In this document: positions 41,533 through 50,493 of the stretch, piece after piece
Position numbering within the stretch: position 1 is the first letter of the stretch
Layout of the letters: the number at the start of each line of letters is the position of its first letter
DNA from: Micromonospora sonchi
GTDB lineage: Bacteria > Actinomycetota > Actinomycetes > Mycobacteriales > Micromonosporaceae
NCBI RefSeq assembly: GCF_014646235.1
Contig: NZ_BMNB01000023.1
Location: 37,490 to 101,489, forward strand
Direction of reading: 5' to 3'
DNA length: 64,000 nucleotides
Made by a program: the position numbers and the translations under genes
Notes under the pieces: model-generated
The model's input: the letters and a program-made list of their open reading frames with translations, nothing else
Told to the model about the DNA's origin: nothing
Databases searched by the model: none

Positions 41533-43155
41533 ATGACCGACGATGCTGCTGCGCGGCCGGGTCCGACGGAACCGGAGCGGACTCCGCAGACACCGGCCAC
41601 GCCCGGATCGCCCGCTGCCCCGGAAGACCCCGGGGCGCCGATCGGCGGTCGGCCGCCCACCGAGGAGACGGCGGCCCCACCACCGCGAGCGGACGGCCCG
41701 CCACCACGAGCGGACGGCCCGCCACCGGGAACCGGACCGGGTACGGCCTTCGGCGGCGCCGGCTTCACCTCGCGGTACGGGCTCATCCGCCCCCGCGACG
41801 GCCGGTACCTGGCCGGCGTGTGCGCCGCCGTCGGTCGGGCCACCAACACCGACCCGGTGCTCTGGCGGGTGTTGCTCGCGGTGCTGGGCTTCTTCGGCGG
41901 CGTCGGGGTCCTGGTCTACGTCGCCGCCTGGCTGATCATCCCGAACGAGGGCGACAGTGCCTCGCCGGTCGAGTCCATGCTGGGCCGCGGTCGCTCCAGC
42001 ATGTCCCCGGTCACCGTGATCGTGCTCAGCATCCTGGTGGCGGTGGGTTTCGGCTACATCGTCACCGACGCGTTCCGCGCGGTGCTGCTCGGCGCGGCCA
42101 TCCTGGTCGGCGGCGCGCTGCTGCTCAACCGCCAGCGAGTGGGAGCACGGCCCGGCGAGCCACCGACCGCGTCAGCGGGCGCAGCGACCGGCCCGGTGCC
42201 ACCGGGCACGCCGCCCGGCCCGGTGCCGCCGGTCAGCTATCCCGCCCCGACCGCGTACCCGCCGCCGTACCCCGGATTCGTCGCCGCCCCGGCCGCGACC
42301 GCCTTCCCGCCGTACGCCCCGACCCCGCACGTCCCGCCGCCCGGAACCCCGGTTGCCGGCCCGTCCGAGGAGCCCACCCTGAACCTGCCCCCGGCACCGT
42401 GGCCGTCGGCCGGCCCCCCGGCCGCGCCGCTCGGCCCACCGGTCTACCGTCCCCCGTTCGCCCCGCACGGTCCGTACGCCAGCCAGGGCATGCCGGTTCC
42501 ACCGCCGGCCAGGCCCACACCGCCGAAGCCGCCCAAGAAGCCCCGCGAACGCTCCGCCCTCGGCGCGGTGACCTTCTCGTTGATCTTCGTCGCCCTGGGG
42601 GTGGTCGGGATCCTCGACCTGCTCGACGTGTTCGGGGTCGGCGCCTCCGCCTACTTCGCCACAGCGCTCGCCGTGATCGGTCTCGGCCTGCTGGTGGGCA
42701 CCTGGTTCGGCCGGGCCCGCTGGCTGATCGCCCTCGGCCTGGTGACCGCCGCCGCGCTGGGCGTGGCCACCATCGCCGAGTCGTACGACCGGGTCCGCGG
42801 GGTGGACGGCGCGGTGACCTGGTCGCCGGCCAACCACCGGGAGCTCGCCGTGCGGTACGAGCAGAGCTTCGCCGACGCGGTGCTCGACCTGCGCGCGATC
42901 GACTTCGACCAGCAGGACATCGAGATCAGTGTCGTCATCAACTTCGGCGAGGCCACCGTGGTGGTGCCGCCGAACGTGGACGTCACCACCGTGGCGCATA
43001 TCGCCGCCGGTGACGTCAAGATCTTCGGCCACCGCGCCAGCGGCCTGGACAACCGGCTCGCGGAAACCGTCGACCTCGGAGCGGACGGGGCCGGCGGCGG
43101 AAAGCTACGCCTGGACCTGCACGTCAACGCCGGACACATGGAGGTGACCCGGTGA
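41533..43155 (+). CDS. PspC-domain membrane protein with LiaF-like C-terminal domain
   Basis: A 540-residue protein. The N-terminal ~75 residues are Pro/Ala-rich with a repeated PPPRADG. A PspC domain follows (RYLAGVCAAVGRATNTDPVLWRVLLAVLGFFGGVGVLVYVAAWLIIP), then more membrane segments, a long Pro-rich linker, a second membrane block near residues 340-410, and a C-terminal beta-rich LiaF-type domain (DIEISVVINFGEATVVVPPNVDVTTVAHIAAGDVKIFG). LiaF proteins hold envelope-stress kinases inactive. Divergent from the PspC kinase gene, it probably works with that kinase and regulator. GGAG precedes the ATG. Confidence 0.85.
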   Translation: MTDDAAARPGPTEPERTPQTPATPGSPAAPEDPGAPIGGRPPTEETAAPPPRADGPPPRADGPPPGTGPGTAFGGAGFTSRYGLIRPRDGRYLAGVCAAVGRATNTDPVLWRVLLAVLGFFGGVGVLVYVAAWLIIPNEGDSASPVESMLGRGRSSMSPVTVIVLSILVAVGFGYIVTDAFRAVLLGAAILVGGALLLNRQRVGARPGEPPTASAGAATGPVPPGTPPGPVPPVSYPAPTAYPPPYPGFVAAPAATAFPPYAPTPHVPPPGTPVAGPSEEPTLNLPPAPWPSAGPPAAPLGPPVYRPPFAPHGPYASQGMPVPPPARPTPPKPPKKPRERSALGAVTFSLIFVALGVVGILDLLDVFGVGASAYFATALAVIGLGLLVGTWFGRARWLIALGLVTAAALGVATIAESYDRVRGVDGAVTWSPANHRELAVRYEQSFADAVLDLRAIDFDQQDIEISVVINFGEATVVVPPNVDVTTVAHIAAGDVKIFGHRASGLDNRLAETVDLGADGAGGGKLRLDLHVNAGHMEVTR

Positions 43156-43562
43156 GGGTCCATCGCACCGACCTGGTGTCGTTCGCCTTCGGGCTGCTCT
43201 TCCTCACGTTCGCCGCCTGGTGGCTGCTCGCCCAGATGCTCGGCCTCGTCCTGCCGCCGGTCGGCTGGTTCCTGGCCGGCGGGTTGATCCTGATCGGCGG
43301 GCTCGGCCTGGTCGGCGCACTGCGCTCCAGCCGCTACGCAACCCAGCCGGAGACGCCCAAGTCAACGACGCCCCAGCCGGAGACGCCCAAGTCAACGATG
43401 CCCCAGCCGGAGACGCCCGAGCCGAACGCGGCCGACCTCTCCCGGTCGGAGGAGTCCGCCCCCGAGCCGGACCCCACGTCCTGGCCGGGTGCCGAGCGTA
43501 CGCTCGATTTGTCCAGCGAGGACGAGCCGCCCCCGCCGGGGCAGCGGGGCTCGGCGGCCTGA
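43152..43562 (+). CDS. small two-helix membrane protein with a repeated acidic tail
   Basis: A 136-residue protein that overlaps the preceding gene by 4 bp (GTGA), so it belongs to the same operon. Two membrane segments, VSFAFGLLFLTFAAWWLLAQML and VGWFLAGGLILIGGLGLVGAL, are followed by a cytoplasmic tail with QPETPKSTTP repeated (30-bp units at 43344, 43374 and, partly, 43404) and an acidic end. I do not recognise a named family. The position suggests an accessory of the PspC/LiaF-like protein. Confidence 0.8.
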   Translation: MRVHRTDLVSFAFGLLFLTFAAWWLLAQMLGLVLPPVGWFLAGGLILIGGLGLVGALRSSRYATQPETPKSTTPQPETPKSTMPQPETPEPNAADLSRSEESAPEPDPTSWPGAERTLDLSSEDEPPPPGQRGSAA

Positions 43563-43738
43563 CCATGCGGTAGCCGTGACCGGCCGCCTATGCTGGCCGG
43601 AGCGCCTTGGCCCGCGCCGGCCGGGCACGCGGCATCCCTCGCGGGTCGACCGGCTCGCGCGGGCCGCCTGCGGCGGGCCGACCCCGCCGGGCGGTGCTCT
43701 CGCGTCAATCGCCTCTACCTGTCAGGAGCCCGATCGAC

Positions 43739-44986
43739 ATGACCCAGTCCCCCGCCGTGCGTGCCTCTGGCCGGTCCGGTCCGGCCCGCCTCGGCGAGCG
43801 CGCCGCCCGTACGCTCGTCGCCGAGCTCGCCCGGATCAACGTCCCCAAGGCCGCCCTGCTGGTGGGCGTGACCCCGGAGTCCGCCGTGCTGGCCGCCGCG
43901 GTCGAGGCGCTGCTGCCCGGCGACACCCTCACCGTGGTCCCGGCCGAACGGGTCAGCGCCGCGGCGCTGCGGGAGCACGTCACCGCGCAGGGCCGCTGGG
44001 TCGCCGACCGGGTACGCGTCGTGGACAGCCTCGCCGAGGCCGAGCCGGCCGCCGTGGTGGTCGCCGGCGAGGCGTTCCTCGGTACCGCCGAGGAGACCCG
44101 TGGCGCCATCGAGACGCTGACCAAGTACCTGGCCGACGGGGCGGTGCTCAGCGTGGCCACCGCCGTCGGCCGGACCGCCGGCGCCGCCGCCGAGTTGGAC
44201 CGCCAGGGCGCGCTGCACGGCGTCGGCACCGACCTGGTGCTGCGCAACTCCCCGCCGGTACGCGTCTACCGGCTTCGCTTCACCCCGACGCAGGCAGCAG
44301 CGGCGGAACATCTCACGCCGGCCTACCGCCCGTCGAGCGTGCCGGTCACCCGCGGCATGCACATCGACTCCAACGGGGTGGCCGCCGCCGGCATCGCCCT
44401 CGGGCTGGCCGCGCTGACCCGGCTGGCCCGGCCGAAGTCGAAGCTCTGGCTGCTGCCCGCGCTGGCCGCCGCACCGGTGGCGGCCTTCTTCCGGGACCCG
44501 GAGCGGGACGTACCGGAGGACCCGTCGGCCGTGGTGGCCGCCGCCGACGGCCAGGTGCTGTCGGTGCAGCGCCTGCACGACGAGCGCTTCGGCGACGGCG
44601 AGTTCCTGCGGATCGCGGTCTTCCTGTCGGTGCTCGACGTGCACGTCAACCGTGCTCCGGTGGCGGGCAAGGTGGTGGACTACTTCGTCGCCGACGGCGG
44701 ATTCGTCAACGCGATGAAGCCGGACGCCGAGCACAACGTGGCCGCGTACACGGTGCTGGACACCACGCACGGCACGGTGGTGGTGGCGCAGCGGACGGGC
44801 CTGATCGCCCGGCGGATCGTGCAGCGCGCCCCGGTCGGAGCGCTGCTCGCCCGGGGTGAGCGGTTCGGGCTGATCCGGTTCGGCTCGCGGACCGACGTGT
44901 ACCTGCCGGCTGAGGCGGCGGAGCCGCTGGTCGGCCCGGGTGACAAGGTGGTCGGTGGAGCGAGCGTGATCGCCCGCTGGCGCTGA
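43739..44986 (+). CDS. psd: phosphatidylserine decarboxylase with an extra N-terminal domain
   Basis: Makes phosphatidylethanolamine from phosphatidylserine. The C-terminal ~220 residues are a short-form decarboxylase: FFRDPER near residue 255, FLSVLDVHVNRAPVAGKV near 300, and the self-cleavage site RFGLIRFGSRTDVYLP near 385, where the Ser of F-G-S becomes the pyruvoyl group. The N-terminal ~190 residues are an additional alpha/beta domain with a methyltransferase-like pattern (LARINVPKAALLVGVTPESAVLAAAVEALLPGDTLTVV) also known from other actinobacterial Psd fusions. pssA, the preceding step, is convergent next door. Confidence 0.9.
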   Translation: MTQSPAVRASGRSGPARLGERAARTLVAELARINVPKAALLVGVTPESAVLAAAVEALLPGDTLTVVPAERVSAAALREHVTAQGRWVADRVRVVDSLAEAEPAAVVVAGEAFLGTAEETRGAIETLTKYLADGAVLSVATAVGRTAGAAAELDRQGALHGVGTDLVLRNSPPVRVYRLRFTPTQAAAAEHLTPAYRPSSVPVTRGMHIDSNGVAAAGIALGLAALTRLARPKSKLWLLPALAAAPVAAFFRDPERDVPEDPSAVVAAADGQVLSVQRLHDERFGDGEFLRIAVFLSVLDVHVNRAPVAGKVVDYFVADGGFVNAMKPDAEHNVAAYTVLDTTHGTVVVAQRTGLIARRIVQRAPVGALLARGERFGLIRFGSRTDVYLPAEAAEPLVGPGDKVVGGASVIARWR

Positions 44987-45000
44987 GCGGAATGACCAGA

Positions 45001-45032
45001 ACGGGGCGTCGCGGTCGACCGCGACGCCCCGT
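45001..45032. terminator. bidirectional terminator between psd and pssA
   Basis: A perfect 32-bp palindrome (16 bp per arm) followed by TTCTCTTT sits 14 bp past the psd stop and 21 bp past the pssA stop. Confidence 0.85.
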
Positions 45033-45053
45033 TCTCTTTCGGTGGTCCGAAGA

Positions 45054-45896
45054 TCAGATGGTACGGCGCTGGCGCAGCCAGAGCACCGGCCCACTGATCA
45101 GGTAACCCACCACGATCAGGCCGAAGGTGAGCCGCACGTCGATCAACGCGCCGACCACCGGAGCGAGCCAGACCCACGGCGGCAGCTTGACCAGCCGGGC
45201 GAGCTTCGCGTACGGGAAACTGCTGACCATGGTGAAGGCGAGCAGTGCCACTCCGGCGATCTGCACCGCACCGGGCACCGGGACGCCGATGACCACCATC
45301 AGGGCCAGCACGGCCGCCGCCATCGTGGTCGGCACCCCGGAGAAGAACCGGCCGTCGGAGGGTGAGACGTTGAACCGGGCCAGGCGGATCGCAGCGCAGG
45401 AAGCCACGAGCGCGGCCGCCACCGCGGCGGCGGCCGCCGGCACCTCACCGGCGAGCGAGGCGTACACCACCACGGGCGCGGCGATGCCGAAGGAGCACAT
45501 ATCGGCCAGCGAGTCCATCTGGGCGCCGAACGGGCTGGCCACCCCGAGCTTGCGGGCCAGCGCGCCGTCCAGGCCGTCGAAGGCGACGCAGGCGATGAGG
45601 AACAGGGCGGCGAGCCGGACGTTGCCGTGCATGGCCACGAAGATCGCGTTGATGCCGAGCATCAGACTGGCCAGGGTGCAGGCGTTGACCAGCGCGAACT
45701 TCATCCGCCGGGCGGGCGTCCGCGCACCGGGGAGCAAGGGTACGGATGTCGCGACCGGCTCGTCCGCCACGGGGGGTGTCAGTGTCGCCGCGACGGCGGG
45801 GCTGATCGGGGCGATCGTCTCGATCCCGGCGCGGTGGAACCGTTGCAGGCCGTACCGGCGACGCGGGCGGTCCGCGTACCGGGGCTCGGGCAACAT
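45054..45896 (-). CDS. pssA: CDP-diacylglycerol-serine O-phosphatidyltransferase
   Basis: Makes phosphatidylserine, the substrate of the neighbouring Psd, in the membrane. The CDP-alcohol phosphatidyltransferase signature is complete: DGLDGALARKLGVASPFGAQMDSLAD, near residues 120-145. Several membrane helices follow and the protein ends WLRQRRTI. ATG 45896 gives 280 residues with a ~65-residue polar N-terminus. The open frame continues up to 46157 and a GTG at 45920 is possible, so the start is uncertain. Confidence 0.9.
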   Translation of the reverse strand: MLPEPRYADRPRRRYGLQRFHRAGIETIAPISPAVAATLTPPVADEPVATSVPLLPGARTPARRMKFALVNACTLASLMLGINAIFVAMHGNVRLAALFLIACVAFDGLDGALARKLGVASPFGAQMDSLADMCSFGIAAPVVVYASLAGEVPAAAAAVAAALVASCAAIRLARFNVSPSDGRFFSGVPTTMAAAVLALMVVIGVPVPGAVQIAGVALLAFTMVSSFPYAKLARLVKLPPWVWLAPVVGALIDVRLTFGLIVVGYLISGPVLWLRQRRTI

Positions 45897-46341
45897 GTCG
45901 ACCCCGTCGTGCAGTTCCACACCTCGGCGGCCGACGCGGACCAGCAGGACCTGACGAGCAAGGGTGCCGCTGCGGCGCAACGGGCCCGTCCAGCTTCGCC
46001 CTGCGGGACGCGGGCTGTCAGTCGTACGACGCCGGCGCCATGGGGCTCTCGGCACGTTTCCTCCATCACCGGGTGTTCCGCCGCGAGGCGGATGTCCGGC
46101 TGTCTCGTGCCGGACCTTTCTGGCCCGGCAGCCGTTTTGCGGAGTACACCATTGCACAGCGGGATGGGGATTGGCGATAGCTGCCGGCGGTACTTATATC
46201 TCCCCTAACCGCGCGAACCGCCGGGTTTGTTCCCATCCCGGGCGTGAACGCCCGTTTCGCGCCATCGGCCCTTCTCCGACTGTACCGGAGGTGGTCACCC
46301 CCGGCCGACGTGAGCGGCGGCCGGCAGCTGCGCGACGTCGA
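45897..46341. other. intergenic region upstream of pssA
   Basis: This 445-bp gap lies between the pssA start and the stop of the first double-NUDIX gene, both on the minus strand. It must contain the pssA promoter. An AT-rich ATATAAG at about 46195 (minus strand) could be a -10 box, without a matching -35. No convincing gene or RNA structure was seen. Confidence 0.4.
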
Positions 46342-47250
46342 TCACCTCGACGCTCCCAGGATCTCGGCGGCGATCTCCGTCAGGGGCAGTTCTCGCAGCT
46401 CGGACCGGGTGAACCAGCCGGCGCGGGCGGTCGACCCGCCGGCCAGCTCGGTCACCGTCGGCTCGGTCGGAAGATCGACCACGACCCGGTAGATGACCCG
46501 GACGCTGTGCGCGTCGATCGGATATCCCTCCGGCCCGAGCGCTGCCGGATTGTGTAGATCGTCCACCCCGATCAGGTCGATCACCCGACCCAGTTGGCCC
46601 GACTCCTCGACCAGTTCCCGGAGCAGCGCGGTGACGGGCTGTTCGCCATGGTCGGTCCCGCCGCCGGGCAGGTGCCACTGCCCGGCCCCCGGATAGCCCT
46701 CCGCGATCAGGCAGAGCAGCACCCGATCGGCGGGATCGGTGACCAGGCCGTACGCCCCGAAGCGCTGCCGCCGACGGGGGTCGGGCACGGCGAACGGCTG
46801 CCGGCGGCGGAGCGCCCCCGCCGGCAGCGGAACGACCGGCAGGCCGAGGGCCTCGGCGGTGAAGGCCAGCAGTGGCAGTCCGGCCGCCTCCGCCGTGGTC
46901 AACCAGCGGGCCAGGTCGGTGCTGCCTTCCACCTCTGAGTGCAACGCGCCGCCCACCGGCGTCAGGTCGAACAGCATCCGGTCGGTGTGCAGGGTCACCC
47001 CCTGGTCGGGGTACGGCACCACGTCCGCGACCACCGCCCGCAGCCCGGTCACCTCCACGGTCAGCCCGGTCTCCTCGGCGACCTCGCGGAGCACCGCGCG
47101 AGCGGGATTCTCGGCGTGTTCGACGCCACCGCCGGGCAGCGACCACACCCCGGGGAAGTCGGCGTACGCGGAGCCCCGCACCAGCAGCACCCGCTCCTGC
47201 CCGGCGTCCCGCACCACCCCGTACGCCCCGACCCGCCGCACCTGCTCCAC
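46342..47250 (-). CDS. double-NUDIX hydrolase, copy 1
   Basis: About 302 residues with two complete Nudix boxes: GGGVEHAENPARAVLREVAEETGL near residue 45 and GGGTDHGEQPVTALLRELVEESGQ near residue 205, each with the G-x5-E-x7-R-E-x-x-E-E pattern that binds Mg2+ and hydrolyses a nucleoside diphosphate linked to another group. The substrate is unknown. GTG 47250 is the most likely start; in-frame ATGs at 47283 and 47304 would begin inside the hairpin repeat at 47278-47332. A paralogue lies 130 bp upstream in the same orientation, so this pair is a tandem duplication. Confidence 0.88.
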   Translation of the reverse strand: MEQVRRVGAYGVVRDAGQERVLLVRGSAYADFPGVWSLPGGGVEHAENPARAVLREVAEETGLTVEVTGLRAVVADVVPYPDQGVTLHTDRMLFDLTPVGGALHSEVEGSTDLARWLTTAEAAGLPLLAFTAEALGLPVVPLPAGALRRRQPFAVPDPRRRQRFGAYGLVTDPADRVLLCLIAEGYPGAGQWHLPGGGTDHGEQPVTALLRELVEESGQLGRVIDLIGVDDLHNPAALGPEGYPIDAHSVRVIYRVVVDLPTEPTVTELAGGSTARAGWFTRSELRELPLTEIAAEILGASR

Positions 47251-47277
47251 TGCCCACCCCCGCCGTCGACGTCCGTC

Positions 47278-47332
47278 GATCATGAAGTTATCGCCGCCCG
47301 CCACGGCGTGTCATGACAATAACTTCATGATC
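47278..47332. repeat. GATC-bounded hairpin A (55 nt)
   Basis: GATCATGAAGTTAT (47278-47291) pairs perfectly with ATAACTTCATGATC (47319-47332). The inside holds CGCCG/CGGCG (47292-47296 with 47304-47308) and the small palindrome TGTCATGACA. It lies 48 bp past the stop of the second NUDIX gene. Confidence 0.85.
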
Positions 47333-47380
47333 AGCGGAAGGTTCCGCGGAGCGGGAGAGAGGTGGGGGGTGGAGAGGGGG

Positions 47381-48328
47381 TCAGGTCAGGCGGGCGGCCT
47401 GGACGGCTTCGGCGGTCACCTCGGTCAGGCGGTCGGTGGGCAGGGCGCCGAGTTCCTCGCGGGCGAACCAGCGCGCCTCACAGGTGGAGCCGCCGACGTC
47501 GCCGACCGTGGGCGGGGCGGGCTTGTCGACCACCACCCGGTAGAAGGCGCGTACGCCGTGCCAGTCGATCGGGTAGCCCTCCGGGCCGAGCGACGCCGCG
47601 TCCCGGTGGCTGGCGACCCCGAGCAGCTCGACGAGGCGCCCGGTCTGCCCGGTCTCCTCCACCAGTTCCCGGATCAGCGCCGCACCCGGCTGCTCCCCGT
47701 AGTCGGTGCCGCCGCCGGGCAGGTGCCAGCAGCCCGCGCCCGGGTAACCGTCCGCGACCCGGGTCAACAGCACCCGCCCGTCGGGGTCGGTGACCACGGC
47801 GTACGCGGCGAAGCGCTGCGCCCGGTGCAGCCCGTCGGGACCGGGCACCGCGTAGAAGGAGGGGAACTCCGGAGGCTCGTCGGGCACGATGTCCGCCGAG
47901 GCGGCGGGCAGCCCGAGGGCACGTGCCGTGAACGAGCGCAGCGGCAGCTGCCGCGCCTCCTCCAGGGTGAACCAGCGGGCCAGGTCGGTCGGCCGGTCCA
48001 CCCGGTCGGTCAGCGAGCCACCCCGCACCGAGACCCGGTACACCAGGCGGTCGGTGTGGATGGTGATGCCTCGCTCGGGCAGGGCCCGCATGTCGGCCAA
48101 CACGTCGTGCAGGCCGGCGACGGCGACCGACAGGCCGGTCTCGGCGGCGGTCTCCCGAACGACTGTGTGCTGCGGATCCTCGCCGTGGTCGACCGCCCCG
48201 CCGGGCAGGGACCACGTACCGGGTGTGCCCGAACGCTCCGACGCGCGAACCAGCAGCACTCGGTCTACCGAATCAGTACAGACTGCGTATGCCGCGATCC
48301 TGCGCAGCGGCTCCAGCATGGTGGTCAC
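47381..48328 (-). CDS. double-NUDIX hydrolase, copy 2
   Basis: A 315-residue paralogue of the gene at 46342, with Nudix boxes GGAVDHGEDPQHTVVRETAAETGL near residue 43 and GGGTDYGEQPGAALIRELVEETGQ near residue 222. In the first box the R-E-T-A-A-E-T variant replaces one Glu of the usual R-E-x-x-E-E, so the C-terminal domain may be the more active one. GTG 48328 has GAGGAG upstream; ATG 48319 is possible. Hairpin A follows the gene. Confidence 0.9.
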   Translation of the reverse strand: MTTMLEPLRRIAAYAVCTDSVDRVLLVRASERSGTPGTWSLPGGAVDHGEDPQHTVVRETAAETGLSVAVAGLHDVLADMRALPERGITIHTDRLVYRVSVRGGSLTDRVDRPTDLARWFTLEEARQLPLRSFTARALGLPAASADIVPDEPPEFPSFYAVPGPDGLHRAQRFAAYAVVTDPDGRVLLTRVADGYPGAGCWHLPGGGTDYGEQPGAALIRELVEETGQTGRLVELLGVASHRDAASLGPEGYPIDWHGVRAFYRVVVDKPAPPTVGDVGGSTCEARWFAREELGALPTDRLTEVTAEAVQAARLT

Positions 48329-48471
48329 GGAGCCAAATTCTCCTCGTGACCAGCTACGGACGCGGAAGAGAGTCGGATTCCTGACTGATCACTGTCCCTG
48401 AGGTGCAGTTCAGGGTATTGATCCGGGCGGTCACCGAGGTCGATGCGCGCCGAGACGAGGACCGTGGAGGC

Positions 48472-48768
48472 ATGACTCACACCTCGCAGGCCCCGTACAA
48501 GCAGCTACGCCGCCCGACCACGGACCGGATGGTGGCCGGGGTCGCCAGCGGCCTCGGCCGCTACTTCACCGTCGACCCCACCCTGGTCCGCGTCGTCTTC
48601 GCCGTCGGCACGCTGCTGACCGGCGGGATCGCCGCGCTCGCGTACCCGATCATGTGGTTCCTGATGCCCGAGGAGCCGGCCGGCGCACCCGCGTGGCCGC
48701 AGCCGCAAACGCCGCAGCCGCAGACCCCGGAGCCGGCACCCCGGACGGATCCTCAGCCGCCGGTCTGA
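48472..48768 (+). CDS. small PspC-domain protein
   Basis: A 98-residue protein: QLRRPTTDRMVAGVASGLGRYFTVDPTLVRVVFAVGTLLTGGIAALAYPIMWFLMP is a complete PspC domain with two membrane segments, followed by a Pro/Gln-rich tail (QPQTPQPQTPEP). It is the third PspC-type protein in this part of the window. GGAGG precedes the ATG. Its stop lies 7 bp from the convergent guaA stop. Confidence 0.9.
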   Translation: MTHTSQAPYKQLRRPTTDRMVAGVASGLGRYFTVDPTLVRVVFAVGTLLTGGIAALAYPIMWFLMPEEPAGAPAWPQPQTPQPQTPEPAPRTDPQPPV

Positions 48769-48775
48769 GCCGGCG

Positions 48776-50332
<1,557 letters not shown>

Positions 50333-50418
50333 AGCCGGCAATCCTACCGAGCGTGACCGGCACTCCCACACGCACCGCCCCCACCACGCCCCCTCCCCAC
50401 GCCTCGCCCGCGGCTCGC

Positions 50419-50487
50419 CGATCTTGCAGTTTCGGTCGCCTTTATGTGCTCTATGCACCTTTCGCCCCGACGGAAACTGCAAGATCG
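50419..50487. repeat. GATC-bounded hairpin B (67 nt core)
   Basis: CGATCTTGCAGTTTC (50419-50433) pairs perfectly with GAAACTGCAAGATCG (50473-50487). After one mismatch, GTCG/CGAC extends the stem. An inner GTGC/GCAC (50445-50448 with 50455-50458) closes the loop. It lies 6 bp past the stop of the oxidoreductase gene. Confidence 0.85.
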
Positions 50488-50493
50488 ACGAGG

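Noticed and set aside
45897..46157. N-terminal extension of PssA to 46157
   Set aside because: The frame is open but Arg/Pro-rich and unlike the family; there is no good ribosome-binding site. The shorter start at 45896 was kept with a caution.
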